From positions 274,562,662 through 274,626,661 of the forward strand of contig NC_090322.1 of the NCBI RefSeq assembly GCF_040869045.1: 64,000 nt of DNA, read 5' to 3'. Source of the DNA: Eurosta solidaginis (Eukaryota; Arthropoda; Insecta; Diptera; Tephritidae). Position 1 is the stretch's first letter. Every line of letters begins with the position of its first letter. Made by a program: the position numbers and the translations under genes. Shown here piece after piece: positions 9,789 through 20,712 of this stretch. A model generated the notes under the pieces. It saw only the letters and a list, made by a program, of their open reading frames with translations. It was not told where the DNA came from and did no database searches.

Positions 9789-12206
9789 CAAGTAAGGAAG
9801 GTTAAGTTCGGGTGTAACCGAACATTACATACTCAGTTGAGAGCTATGGTGACAACATAAGGGAAAATAACCATGTAGGAAAATGAACCGAGGGAAACCC
9901 TGGAATGTGTTTGTATGACATGTGTATCAAATGAAAGGTATTAAAGAGTATTTTAAGAGGGAGTGAGCCATAGTTCTATAGGTTGACGCCATTTAGGGAT
10001 ATCGCCATAAAGATGGATCAGGGTTGACTCTAGAATTTGTTTGTACGATATGGGTATCAAATGAAAGGTGCTAATGAGTTTTTTAAAAGGGAGTAATCCT
10101 TAGTTCCATAGGTGGACGCCGTTTCGAGATATCTCCATAAAGGTGGACCAGGGGTGACCCTAGAATTTGTTTGTACAATATGGGTATCAAAAGAAAGGTG
10201 TTAATGAGTATTTTAAAAGGGAGTGATCCTTAGTTCCATAGGTGGACGCCGTTTCGAGATATCGCCATAAAGGTGGACAAGGGGTGACCCTAGAATTTGT
10301 TTGTACGATATGGGTATCAAATTAAAGGTATTAATGAGGGTTTTAGAAGGGAGTGGTGGTAGTTGTATAGGTGGTCGCCTTTTCGAGATATCGCCATAAA
10401 GGTGGACCAGGGGTGACTCTAGTATGCGTTTGTACAATATGGGTATCAAGAGAAAGGTGTTAATGAGCATTTTAAAAGGGAGTGGGCCTTAGTCCTATAG
10501 GTGGACGCCGTTTCGAAATATCGCCATATAGGTGGACCAGGGGTGACTCTAGAATATGTTTGTACAATATGGGTATCAAACGAAAGGTGTTAATGAGTAT
10601 TTTAAAAGGGAGTGGGCCTTAGTTCTATAGGTGGACGCCTTTTCGAGGTATCGCAATAAAGGTGGACCAGGGGTGACTCTAGTCTTTGTTTGGACGATAT
10701 GGGTCTCAAATGAAAGGTGTTAATGAGTATTTTTAAAAGGGAGTGGGCCTTCGTTCTATAGGTGGTCGCCTTTTCTAGATATCGCCATAAAGGTGGACCA
10801 GGGGTGACTCTAGAATGTGTTTGTACGATATTAGTATCAAATTAAAGGTATTAATGAGAGTTTTAAAAGGGAGTGGTGGTAGTTGTATATGTGAAGGCGT
10901 TTTCAAGATATCGACCAAAATGTGGACCAGGGTGACCCAGAACATCATCTGTTGGATACCGCTAATTTATTTATATATGTAATACCTGCCAAGATTTCAA
11001 GGGTTTTTATTTCGCCCTGCAGAACTTTTTCATTTTCTTCTAGTTTTTTCTAAAGTTATATTTCGCGTCAATAAACCAATCCAATTACCATGTTTCACCC
11101 CTTTTTTCGTATTTGGTATAGAATTATGGCATTTTTTTCATTTCTCGTAATTTTCGATATCGAAAAAGTGGACGTGGTCATAGTCGGATTTCGTTCATTT
11201 TTTATACCAAGATAAAGTGAGTTCAGATAAGTACGTGAACTAAATTCAGTAAAGATATGTCGATTTTTGCTCAAGTTATCATGTTAACGGCCATGCGGAA
11301 GGACACGCGGACGACTGTGTATAAAAACTGGGGCGTGGCTTTAACCAATTTCGCCCATTTTCACAGAAAACAGTTATCGTCCTAGAATCTAAGCCTCTAC
11401 CAAATTTCAAAAGGATTGGTAAATTTTTGTTCGACTTATGGCATTAAAAGTATCCTAGACAAATTAAATGAAAACGGGCGGAGCCACGCTCATTTTGAAA
11501 TTTTCTTTTATTTTTGTATTTTGTTGCACCATATCATTACTGGGGTTGAATGTTGACATAATTTACTTATATACTGTAAAGATATTAAATTTTTTGTTAA
11601 AATTTTACTTAAAAATATTTTTTTTTTAAAGTGGGCGTGGTCCTTCTATGATTTTGCAAATTTTTATTAAGCGTACATATAGTAATAGGAGTAACGTTCC
11701 TGCCAAATTTCATCACGATATCTTCAACGACTGCCAAATTACAGCTTGCAAAAATTTTAAATTACCCTCTTTTAAAAGTGGGCGGTGCCACGCCTATTGT
11801 CCAAAATTTTACCATCTTTCTATTCTGCGTCATAGGTTCAACTCACCTACCAAGTTTCATCGCTTTTTCTGTCTTTGGTAATGAATTATTGCACTTTTTC
11901 GGTTTTTCGAAATTTTCGATATCGAAAAAGTGGGCGTGGTTATAGTCCGATATCGTTCATTTTAAATAGCTATCTGAGATGAGTGCTCAGGAACCTGCAT
12001 ACCAAATTTCATCAAGATGCCTCAAATTTTACTCAAGTTATCGTGTTAACGGACGGACGGACGGACATGGCTCAATCAAATTTTTTTTCGATCCTCCTTT
12101 GATATATGGAAGTCTATATCTATCTCGATTCCTTTATACCTGTACAACCAACCGTTATCCAATCAAACTTAATATACTCTGTGAGCTCTGCTCAACTGAG
12201 TATAAA
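9789..12206 (-). mobile_element. DINE-1/Helentron-like non-autonomous element, copy A (full length)
   Basis: In element orientation (minus) it begins with TATACTCAGTTGAG at 12206 and ends with CTCAACTGAGTAT, the hairpin GTTCGG-TTACAC-CCGAAC and CCTTACTTG at 9789. The 13-bp terminal repeat with its inverted subterminal partner, followed by a 3' hairpin and insertion next to T, is the layout described for DINE-1/Helentron elements. The interior holds GGGCGTGG/CCACGCCC motifs, a short CCGT array and a 130-bp tandem array (9890-10940). No coding capacity. Four other copies or large pieces (26421, 34037, 49304, 62347) are in the window. The class assignment is structural inference. Confidence 0.75.
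9890..10940. repeat. 130-bp tandem array inside copy A, about eight units
   Basis: Units recur at 129-131 bp (block TAGAATTTGTTTGTACGATA at about 10031, 10161, 10291, 10420, 10550, 10680, 10811), each with GGTATCAAATGAAAGGTGTT, TTTAAAAGGGAGTG, GTGGACGCC and CGAGATATCGCC. The same unit forms arrays in copies B and C with other unit numbers. Confidence 0.9.
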
Positions 12207-12530
12207 AATGTATCGCCTATGGCTGGAGGGATCGTCTGAAAATTAACTTCTTGGAAAGACCATTGGTATAGCTCACGAAATTCCGGATCTATAATGAGAC
12301 AAAGATGTGTCATAATGAAATAAAACCTATTTAATTCAATATGGATGTTGGATAAACTTTAACCTACCTCTTTCTTCCATTGTTTATTAACTTTAACTTA
12401 TGAAAAAATGTGTATTACAATAAAAACACTATTCAACGATTTCTTGAAGCTAGCACTTGGAAAAAAAAGTAAGCCAAGTGACTTTATTTGAGACAAATAA
12501 GTCGTTTTGCAAATATAACATATATCTTAT
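12207..12530. other. Spacer, no gene seen
   Basis: AT-rich sequence between the Helentron-like element and the solo LTR; no frame or repeat recognised. Confidence 0.5.
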
Positions 12531-13318
12531 TATAACGAATTTACTGCAATTCTCCTTATTTGCAATCTTCTGCTAACGTTCGAATCACTAAACTGTTGTA
12601 TAAATAACTCCACTATTGAATAATGCAAAATGGTCTTTATTAAAGTACTTTCAAAATAACACTACTATTGCCCGCCGGATAGCGTCTTAAATCAAACTGA
12701 TTGTCATGCCAACCTAATATAAACGCACGCAAGTCATTTTCTGTGAAAAATGTCTCATGCACATACAACTTGTATGAGAGCAACCCAAATTGAATTTGCT
12801 GCGTGAAAACCTAACTCGATTTCCAATTTTTGTTCTGCGTGACATTTAGATTTGACGTTTGCACACATGCTTTACATTGTCGCAACGCATGTTTATATGG
12901 GTTAGGCCAAAAAACGCCGGTTGTTTGCGTCCGCTAAGAAAACGCAGTGCGGTTTTATTAGGTTGGCATGTGTAGCGCCTCTACTGTTGCTGCCTTTTAT
13001 ACTCTGTGATTTCCTCGTTGCATCTTCTAGGCGTTTCCAGAATTTACTTAGTTCCTGCTATAAAATTATAACTACAGATGCACGTGTACAGCTTCTCATA
13101 TGCGCGTGTATTTGTGAGCGACACTTCCACAATTATAATTGCATACTTTTGGGAGCATCTCAGATAAGATATCTGCATGTGTTTGTGCGTCTCTTCTCCG
13201 CTGCGTGTACGTACATATGTGTAGACATAATGATTGATCTATTGATGTGCATACAAGTCATTGCTTAGCATCGGCTTAGAGATGATAGTATCCCTTAGTG
13301 TTGCTAATATTCGTCACA
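12531..13318 (-). mobile_element. Solo LTR of the 5051 family, with a nested MITE
   Basis: On the minus strand it reads TGTGACGAATATTAGCAACA through ATTCGTTATA, matching the LTRs at 5051 and 7892 (TATACTCTG for the TATA region, GAGATGATAGTATCCC). Flanks TTAT (12527-12530) and TTAC (13319-13322) are a 3/4 match to a 4-bp duplication. No internal retrotransposon sequence adjoins it, so it arose by LTR-LTR recombination. It is longer than 543 bp because of the insertion at 12707-12970. Confidence 0.85.
12707..12970. mobile_element. 264-bp MITE inserted in the solo LTR
   Basis: Inverted ends CATGCCAACCTAATA and TATTAGGTTGGCATG (extending imperfectly to about 28 bp) lie exactly where the other LTRs read without interruption (GATTGTCGTGCCTCTACT). 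Flanking TGT on both sides is a possible 3-bp target duplication. No protein is encoded. The empty-site comparison makes the insertion secure; its superfamily is not clear. Confidence 0.85.
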
Positions 13319-13613
13319 TTACTTTGTTTACAAATAATAGGAAATTATATGCTATACAAGGGCATTAGTTAAGTAATGATACGCATTTGTAGGAAAATAT
13401 ATTGAATAAAACATTACAAGTATACTTATGTACGTTTTCAAACAAAAAACTTATTATGGAATAAAAGCAGAAGTTAGATATGCTATTTTTCTGCACACAA
13501 AAAAATAACAATTAGCCGCTTCGCTTGCTGAATTCCAACAGAACACATGAACACAAGTGAAGCGAGAATCAGCTGATATTTAGAGACCTGATATGTGTTG
13601 TTATTCCCTATGC

Positions 13614-13958
13614 GAAAGAGGATAAATACAATAAGAGCCGTCACTCGTTATTTTGTGGCGAGTATCTCGCTGGAAATTGAAAAAATTGATGCCGAATGTT
13701 TTCTGAGAGGGACATTTTTAATTGTCTCGCATTTATCCATGCCGTGTAGGCCCCTTGTCCAACTGTGATTTTTGGAAAGAGAAATAAATAAATTAATTAA
13801 ATACAGTCGAAAAATAAACACAAATACCCTACGAAAATGTATAGAAGACATTTATAAACATCTCGCCCAAAAAAAAAGTAGCGACTACCTCTCAGTATAC
13901 ATCGAGTAAATGCCAAAAAAATAACGAGTGACGGCTCTTATTGTATTTATCCTCTTTG
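13614..13958. mobile_element. MITE with AGAGCCGTCACT ends, copy 1
   Basis: Long inverted ends (GAAAGAGGATAAATACAATA then AGAGCCGTCACTCGTTATTTT and reverse complement) span 13614-13655 and 13915-13958. A perfect 7-bp target duplication CCTATGC flanks it (13607-13613, 13959-13965). The interior (TTTTTGGAAAGAGAAATAA, TTAATTAA) is shared with the copy at 20713-21061 in inverted orientation. Confidence 0.88.
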
Positions 13959-13965
13959 CCTATGC

Positions 13966-14634
13966 AAACTGCAATAAATTTTACTTGGGCTGTTTACCTT
14001 TTCTTAATATCTCGTTAACTACTGGAGTGATCTTCACAAAATTTTGACACAATATGAAATCGAATTAGGAGAATTCAACCATGATAATAACTCAATTTGG
14101 CCAAAAATCGACTTGTGCTGTTAAGCCTTGTGACCACAGATATATTGCTAATAGAAAATTGCTCGCAATGAGTTTTGAATTCGAAATCAAAAACCTACAA
14201 AATTTGTTTGATTGTAGCAGAATGAGTGTGACAAGAAAAAATTTAAATTTAGGTATATTCGATTATTGAATACAAAAACAAAAACATTTAAACATCAATA
14301 TATCGTCACTCTGATGTTTGTGAGTATACCCAGCATGTAGCAGCAATATATATATATGGATATAAATGTTTTTTGGTAAACTACTTATATACGTTATATA
14401 CATTACATAATTATTTTTAAACTGAAATTCAAAAGTAATAGTCTCTGAATGATCCCGAAAAGTCCCAGGATTGCAAAAGATCTTCGGGATCCGGCACGAT
14501 CGGGTAAATAGTGCAATTAAGACCATTTCGGAAATCATTTGCCTACACAGCCTTATACGATTTGTGACATTTACATATATCTGCTTGGACCATTATAAAT
14601 ATATGAAAAGATGTAAATAAGAGATGCGATTTAA
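13966..14634. other. Spacer with one shared 30-bp sequence
   Basis: AT-rich, no gene seen. ACTTGTGCTGTTAAGCCTTG at about 14110 has a near-exact inverted match at about 2285-2315 (CACAAGGCTTAACAGCACAA), so part of this is an unnamed dispersed repeat. A (TA)n run lies at 14346-14358. Confidence 0.5.
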
Positions 14635-14793
14635 TATATCGTAAGCTTAATTCACAAAGGCGCTAACCCACAGATTTTTCAAAACTGGAAGCAATTTCTG
14701 CATGTTGTGAATGTGAAAAAAAAACGTTTTTTGCTTCTCCTGTAAAATTTTCAATTTGTTGGTTAGGACATGGCGAATTAAGCTAACGATATA
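14635..14793. mobile_element. Short MITE with TATATCGT ends
   Basis: Inverted ends TATATCGTAAGCTTAATTC and GAATTAAGCTAACGATATA, about 27 bp with mismatches (CTAACC/GGTTAG inside). Half of the same family is present at 38259-38340. A TA flank is possible, suggesting Tc1/mariner-type integration, but the ends are themselves TA-rich. Confidence 0.65.
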
Positions 14794-16001
14794 CATACAG
14801 TTTAGATTTATTCACATGTATATAGTTTGCGAGTACTTACATAACTATTGATTTTAATAGCGCCTTATATACAATCACACACTTTTTTCTGATATTTTTC
14901 TTTTATACATAATTATTAACCTGGTAATAAATACATCGTATATTTCATGTTTAGTTATAGGTAAAACTGTCAAGAATAATATAGATAGTTGCTATATGAG
15001 CAAATACAGACCTAGGTATACAATGATTTTGTACTTATGCTTAAGCAATATTTTTTCTCTTCTTAACCGTTGCATTTATTTCCGAAACGAGCACCCATAT
15101 TTGAAAATTTGTGAATTTATACTCTTCCCGAGAATATCGAAATATCCTAGGCTAAGAAATATAAATTTTATAAAACGAAATACATTAAGTTTGAATCGGT
15201 CTTTGAGACGGGTCTTAATATAACTATCTTTTTCAAGTAAAATGCAACGGATGCAATGGATGATATTGTCCTAATTTTACTCCTTTAAAACTTCTAAAAG
15301 GGGTTTAAATATCTGTTTCATTTAAAACCCTTCTGTAATTTTAGACTTGTATTGCACTAAACCCCCAAGCGGGTTATGGGGCTTAGAAAATACCCGCGGT
15401 AGGTATGCCTGTACCACAAGGAATACCAGCCTAACTCCTATTCTTTTACATTGGACTTAGGCGATTCTACCTTATGAGCACATGGTAGTAAATGTTGCAT
15501 GCTGCGCACTTGATACCGTTTTAGAGATTTTTGGCGATGGAGTTTTAACGTTAGCGAGGGTTGGAAAATGTTGGTTCAGCTGAACTTAACTGCAGCTTAT
15601 TCTCACACAAAACCACTGGGCATTAGGTGAAAGATTTTGACTTCAATAGGATAAATTTAAAAAGTTGTCGCTTCAATAAAAAAAAAGGTAATTTACAACA
15701 TGTATTACTATATAGTAGAGCTATGCTAAGCCAAAAATGGTTTCATTGGAAAAAAAGTTTAATTTGACTTGAAAATGCTATATTAAGATAAGGAATTCTA
15801 CGTGGAAAATTCTAATGAATTACTTGACTTGGGTACACATTTTTATGCTACAATCGTTCCAAATTCAAAAACTCTTAGATGTAGGGTGTTGAGCGAATTC
15901 GTATATAACATTATATTAATATTTCCGAAACCTCAATGAATGCAAGTAAAATACAACAGCTTATGTTTGTTTGTTTTAATGGTGTGTTCAATTTATACTT
16001 A
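14794..16001. other. Spacer with a short LINE-type fragment
   Basis: AT-rich and without a supported gene. About 15357-15425 reads GCGGGTTATGGGGCTTAGAA then ACCCGCGGTAGGTATGCCTG, which I associate with a dispersed retroelement sequence in higher flies; it is too short to classify. Confidence 0.4.
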
Positions 16002-16453
16002 TTATTATGAATTCATGAGCTTAACACCGGCTTATAATAATTGAATATTCAATTATTATGTTTTTTCTAAGAGAAACTGAAAAGGAAGAAAGAAATATTT
16101 ACTGGCACATTGCGATGGTACCATTTCGAAAACCGCCACGTAATTATCATGAGGCAATTTCGTAATGTTTTCAAAGGTTTCACCGAGATTCGAACCGCGA
16201 ATGACACGGTGAAACTGCAGTTGCCTTAACCACTAGGTTATCCTGTTTGTATTTGTTTCTTTTTCGTTGAGAATGAGGAGCTTTGTAAACTCGTGCTCAG
16301 TTTTACATATTACGTGCCGGTTTTCGAAACGGTACCATCGCAATATGCCAGTAAATGTTTCTTTCTTTCTTTTCAGTTTCTCTTAGAAAAAACATAATAA
16401 TTAAATATTCAATTGTTATAAGTCGGTGTTAAGCTCATGAACTCTTAATAATA
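16002..16453. mobile_element. Foldback element with about 140-bp arms and a tRNA-like core
   Basis: The left arm (16002-16143; blocks TTCATGAGCTTAACACCGGC, TTTTTTCTAAGAGAAACTGA, GCGATGGTACCATTTCGAAA) is repeated in reverse complement in the right arm (16302-16453) with few mismatches. The 158-bp centre holds a tRNA-like segment on the minus strand. It lies 188 bp beyond the stop codon of the large gene, so the gene's 3' UTR or read-through RNA could include it and form a long double-stranded hairpin. Confidence 0.85.
16178..16250 (-). other. tRNA-like sequence (SINE-type head), not a functional tRNA
   Basis: On the minus strand TAACCTAGTGGTTAAGGCAA contains an A-box-like TAGTGGTTAAGG and CGCGGTTCGAATCTCGG a B box. 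The T-stem halves do not pair as in a tRNA, and no acceptor stem is seen. GTTTCACCG and CGGTGAAAC can pair around the B box. Confidence 0.6.
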
Positions 16454-16640
16454 AATACAACAGCTTAACTTGAATTTTAAGGCTAAGTTCCCGGTAGTCC
16501 TTGAACATATTCGAAGATACGTGCGAGTTAACCAATTTAGAGGAGTACGGGTATACTCTAACTCGTACAAATTATTTCTGCAGCACAAAAATCGAGGGAC
16601 ATATATTATTTTCTTATAAGTATAAATTATTACATATTAC

Positions 16641-19600
16641 TTAAAGTAGTAATCGAGACAGTTTCCTTTTAAGACTGCTCAGGAAATGTCTTGTTCTAAA
16701 CTCACCACTATTTCTAGGATGTTCCAATATACGTTGAACTTCGCCAGCTTCTGACCCACTCTCCCATTCATAAGGATGTTGACTATTGGGCTTAACTAAT
16801 TCACGGGCAGGATTTATAGTCTGATGCTGTCTACTGTTGGGCCTGGAACCGTGTTCGATTGTTGTTGGTTGATTATTTTGTACAATAGCGGTCGTAGTTG
16901 GTTTTATATTATTGTGATTCGTTATATCCATTTTAGGAGCGGCCACAGGATGTTGTATTTGTTTAACTGTATAGCGTGGACTGTTGGTTTCAATGGGCAG
17001 TAGTTCAGTATCCTGTTGCCACCGCGGATTGTGAGATGTCCAATATATTTGACTCGTCTGTTGACTTGAATGATCAAGTATCAAAGGAGTACTTCGTCCA
17101 TCGAGCAGCCTGGGCCTGAATTGTTGTTTTATTAGAGGCTCACGGACGCTTATGTAGCCATAAGCACCTGGAACTGGTTGCAACTTATATGGTCTGACGT
17201 AGTGTGGCTGTGCGTATGTATCATTCGGAACAGGGTAATAGCTAATAACTTCCGTAGCTGGGAGCAATTTATCGCCCTCAACAAGTACATATTGGGGAGG
17301 TGGTAAACTTCCGCGGGTTACATACAATGCCGGAGGTTCTACGTCTGCACGCACTAAATTTGTCAGCCTTTGCGGACTGTCGTAAGTTTCCGAGTGATTG
17401 GAGAGTAAACTGCTTCTTTTCACTACGTGTGCGTATATTGGTAACGACGTGTTTGGATTAATTTCATGTATCATTTGTTGGTTATTTATTGGTATGAATT
17501 TTTGTGGCAAACTCTGCATTCGTTGTGGTACTTGTGGAGCGGCGTACATCCGCGATCCAGGACGTTGGGTTGTTTCGACAGAGGCATACGATACCGGTGA
17601 TAAATCGGATGGTCCTACCAGTTTCTTATGTATAGCCTGAATTTGAGGTTGCTGTTTAGTGGGAGTTTTATTTAAAGATTTCCTACAAAATTCTTTAACT
17701 TTTTGCAAAATTTCATCTCTTGTCAATATGCCGCCAATGCGACGCTGTTCTGTAGGATCAGTTTGTTTCGATTGATTGTTATCTTTTCGTCGTAGTACAA
17801 CCGGGGTTCCAATATCACTTCCATAGCCGTTTTGGCTTCTATTTACATATCTAGACGTTAAAGTCATATTATCTAAGACACTTTGACTCCGAGGTTGTGC
17901 TGGTTCGCAATTGGTGTGGTATTCTTGCGGTATCAATGCTTTACCATCAATAATTTTAGTTTGACGATTTCTGGTTAAACCTGCAAATGTATTTCTTTGC
18001 GGTGAGCCACGTATAAAATTTCCTTCCAATATTTTGGGTTGACTTACTGCTAACTGATTGGATTGCGCTAAAAATATTTGCTGTGGTTGAACGCGTTCAT
18101 ATATATTTTCAGCAGCATCCTTTTGATGTTTTTGTTCCTGTAACATTCGGTAATATAACTCGTTATCCATGCGCTCCTTCATTGCCTTTAAACGCTCCCA
18201 CTCTTGTTTATCTACATATACTTTTTTTGGTGGATCCATAGGTTTTATAATACCTCTCTTTTCAAGATCACGATCTGCATCTCGTATAGGAGTTGAAGTT
18301 AATGTTGGTCCCTTGCTCCAAGTAGACAATTGCTCTTCTATATTTTCTCTGGATGTTACGAACGGTGTTGTGATATTTGATGCCTCATTGTCACTTTTCG
18401 ATCTATTTTGTAGTTCACGGAGCAATCGCTTTTTCAAGATTTCATTACGATCCATGGAGGTGGATCGGCCAAATACTTGTTTACGATCGAATGTTTGCGT
18501 AGTGCGCTTTGGTATAAGGCTCTGACGCTCTGTACTCCGTTTAAAAGTACCATCTGAGCTGTTATTAACCTCTTTCTGAGGCATATGCGCTATGTTATTT
18601 GGTACTTGTTGGATTCGTTGAGCTTTTGGTTGTAGTACAACATTATTTTGCTGCAACTGTTTTGTTTGTAGAGTGTTGGCTAATCTTTCGCGGGAATGTG
18701 TACGTCTTGGTGGTTTTATTACTGCAGCGGGCGTATTTCTTTCTGGTGAATTGTTAAGCTCAGCATTCGTTAACACACTAGATAGTGAAATTGAAAGATT
18801 ATCACCATTAGCGAAACTCTTTCGAGAACGTTGATCTTGATGTTTGACATGATCACTTTCGGCAGGACTTAACAAATTCTTTGTATGGGGTCGTCCATGA
18901 AAGCTTTGTCTCTCTAAAACTACACGCTTCATTGACCTGTGAGCGTCGTCTTTATTTTCCATATTATAGTTGTATAAAGATTTTGGTGAAGGGACGGCAT
19001 CTTTGGGAGTCGTTTTGCGCCTTGTAGCGAAAATGCTATTTGAAAGTAGGCGTTGAAATACTGAGGGTTTTTTACTATTTTGTGCAGATTCCGTATTATT
19101 TACTGAGATCTGTAAACTTTCTGGCGTTCTGAAAGATATTCGCGTAGTTGGTTTAGTGGCATCTAAGCCATTTGTATAAACAGAACGCGCACCATTCGGA
19201 ATTTTCCTCGGAATTAATGTGAGACCTTTTTTCTCAAGATATTCTTGAAATTCTTTCGATTTTATAGTATTGGTAAATGTGCCTCCAATTGGCTTATCAA
19301 TTTTTTCTTTAACATTCATATTTTCTAATTCTTTATCCTTTTCTTTGTCTTCACTTGTTTTTTCCTTACTAGTACCTGTATTCGGAGTCACTTCGTCACT
19401 CGATTCACTTTTAGTTAAGGGACAATCTATTTCATCCAGATCATCGTCCGAGCTTATATGAAGTTTTTTTACTCTATCATCAAACTTTTTAACATTCTTA
19501 GAAACTTCGGCTGGATTTAAGAAATTACCCTCTAAATCGGTACCAACTTTTATTTTGATATCGCAGAGCTCTGGATAATTTGGTTTCGAACATTTCTTAA

Positions 19601-20435
19601 AAGGAAGTTTTGAATATGAAAGCGAAGTTTCCGCTGAAGGCTTACTTTTTAAATCTTTTATACGATCTCTAGTCTGATTCGTAAGACGCACTTTTTTTGG
19701 TTGTTTCTTATCGACAAGTTCACGTAATTCCTCAAATTTTAAGCGTGCAAGTATTGTTGGATCATAAACGAAATATGGATCTGGGTTTTTTATATACGTT
19801 TTTACATATTTTGATTGATTCAGAACTTCTTCAGTAGTTACAAAATCTTCGGGAGATGACAACGAGATATTTGACTTTCGATTATTTGTTTCGTTTTTAA
19901 GTCGTTCTCTTTCTTTTTCTTTTTCTCGTTCTCTTTCCCTTAATTGCTGGGTAACAGTTTTGCGTACACTCAACGTCGATCGTTTCGTAGGAACTGGGGG
20001 TGGTACTTTTTTATTTTTTGACGAATTTTCCCAGGTGGAGTAATGTTGTATAAAAGGATTCTGCTGATCTACAATGGGTTCACCGGCTATAAATTTGCGT
20101 ACTTTTTCATCTTGTGGATCGAAAGTAACTGATTTCTTCAATTTACCACTAGACGTATTCCTTTCGGATCTTGACGCGTTTGATTCATCTTGAGAAGTAT
20201 CACAGGTATCACATACAGACTTTTCTGATTCGCTATAGCTGTATCTAGGAGATTCTCTTCCTTCCGGACTGTTGTATAAATTAATACTATTTTCGTTGGT
20301 AGGATTATTTGAAATTTCTGAGACGGTTTTTGGCCTGAGGTGAGGTTTGGAATTAGTGCTGGTGGTATCCTTGATGTTTTCTATTACAGTACAAAGTGAT
20401 TCAGTACTGACGCCATTTCTTACTATTTCTGACAT
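16641..20435 (-). CDS. Large low-complexity protein, 1,264 aa, possible cytoskeletal or signalling scaffold; not recognised
   Basis: A single open frame of 1,264 codons, the only long intact frame in the window. I start it at the ATG at 20435 (context GGAAAAATGTC, A at -3); the nearest upstream in-frame stop is at 20469-20471, though an upstream splice acceptor cannot be excluded. The stop is TAA at 16641. The protein is hydrophilic and mostly disordered. No signal peptide or membrane segment is visible. Visible features: KKSVTFDP at residues 100-107, matching the PP1-docking RVxF pattern; VPPPVPTKR at 144-152, a class II SH3 ligand pattern; a highly charged helix rich in ER/EK at 163-182; a second Glu/Lys/Gln helix near 740-785 ending in NIYERVQ; an acidic SSDDDLDEID stretch near residue 335; and a basic C-terminus ending SSLKRKLSRLLL. 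I cannot name the gene. Uninterrupted length amid decayed transposons argues for selection. Opposite-strand frames here are shadows. Confidence 0.85.
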   Translation of the reverse strand: MSEIVRNGVSTESLCTVIENIKDTTSTNSKPHLRPKTVSEISNNPTNENSINLYNSPEGRESPRYSYSESEKSVCDTCDTSQDESNASRSERNTSSGKLKKSVTFDPQDEKVRKFIAGEPIVDQQNPFIQHYSTWENSSKNKKVPPPVPTKRSTLSVRKTVTQQLREREREKEKERERLKNETNNRKSNISLSSPEDFVTTEEVLNQSKYVKTYIKNPDPYFVYDPTILARLKFEELRELVDKKQPKKVRLTNQTRDRIKDLKSKPSAETSLSYSKLPFKKCSKPNYPELCDIKIKVGTDLEGNFLNPAEVSKNVKKFDDRVKKLHISSDDDLDEIDCPLTKSESSDEVTPNTGTSKEKTSEDKEKDKELENMNVKEKIDKPIGGTFTNTIKSKEFQEYLEKKGLTLIPRKIPNGARSVYTNGLDATKPTTRISFRTPESLQISVNNTESAQNSKKPSVFQRLLSNSIFATRRKTTPKDAVPSPKSLYNYNMENKDDAHRSMKRVVLERQSFHGRPHTKNLLSPAESDHVKHQDQRSRKSFANGDNLSISLSSVLTNAELNNSPERNTPAAVIKPPRRTHSRERLANTLQTKQLQQNNVVLQPKAQRIQQVPNNIAHMPQKEVNNSSDGTFKRSTERQSLIPKRTTQTFDRKQVFGRSTSMDRNEILKKRLLRELQNRSKSDNEASNITTPFVTSRENIEEQLSTWSKGPTLTSTPIRDADRDLEKRGIIKPMDPPKKVYVDKQEWERLKAMKERMDNELYYRMLQEQKHQKDAAENIYERVQPQQIFLAQSNQLAVSQPKILEGNFIRGSPQRNTFAGLTRNRQTKIIDGKALIPQEYHTNCEPAQPRSQSVLDNMTLTSRYVNRSQNGYGSDIGTPVVLRRKDNNQSKQTDPTEQRRIGGILTRDEILQKVKEFCRKSLNKTPTKQQPQIQAIHKKLVGPSDLSPVSYASVETTQRPGSRMYAAPQVPQRMQSLPQKFIPINNQQMIHEINPNTSLPIYAHVVKRSSLLSNHSETYDSPQRLTNLVRADVEPPALYVTRGSLPPPQYVLVEGDKLLPATEVISYYPVPNDTYAQPHYVRPYKLQPVPGAYGYISVREPLIKQQFRPRLLDGRSTPLILDHSSQQTSQIYWTSHNPRWQQDTELLPIETNSPRYTVKQIQHPVAAPKMDITNHNNIKPTTTAIVQNNQPTTIEHGSRPNSRQHQTINPARELVKPNSQHPYEWESGSEAGEVQRILEHPRNSGEFRTRHFLSSLKRKLSRLLL

Positions 20436-20712
20436 TTTTCCGAAGAGAAACTCCAAGTTGAAATAATATTAGCGAAGATTAAAGAGGATAGTGAATAGGG
20501 AAGTGGAAAACAGATTAAAAAGCTTATATTATAGGATTGCATTGAGCCTTCGTTTGTCGGTTTCGTAATGATAGTTTGATCTGCAAATATTTGAAAAAAT
20601 GAGGTACGTGTTTTATAATGAACTGTATGTGTATCTATGTTAAGGTGGGGTGAGGACATGTTTTAAGAGGAAGAATTAAGTTGTCATAATAGCAATTTGG
20701 TCATATTCGAAC

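Noticed and set aside
10213..10470. 85-codon minus frame with repeated LINTFLLIPI-like segments (also 50018-50203)
   Set aside because: Produced by the 130-bp tandem array in the Helentron-like elements; not a repeat protein.
9890..10940. Regularly spaced repeats resembling a CRISPR-type array
   Set aside because: The units are contiguous 130-bp tandem repeats without unique spacers, in a eukaryotic transposon.
16178..16250. tRNA gene on the minus strand
   Set aside because: A and B boxes are present but acceptor and T stems do not pair; SINE-like head inside a foldback.
17398..19461. Plus-strand frames of 60-118 codons opposite the large gene
   Set aside because: They overlap the 1,264-codon frame on the other strand and have no domain pattern; shadows.
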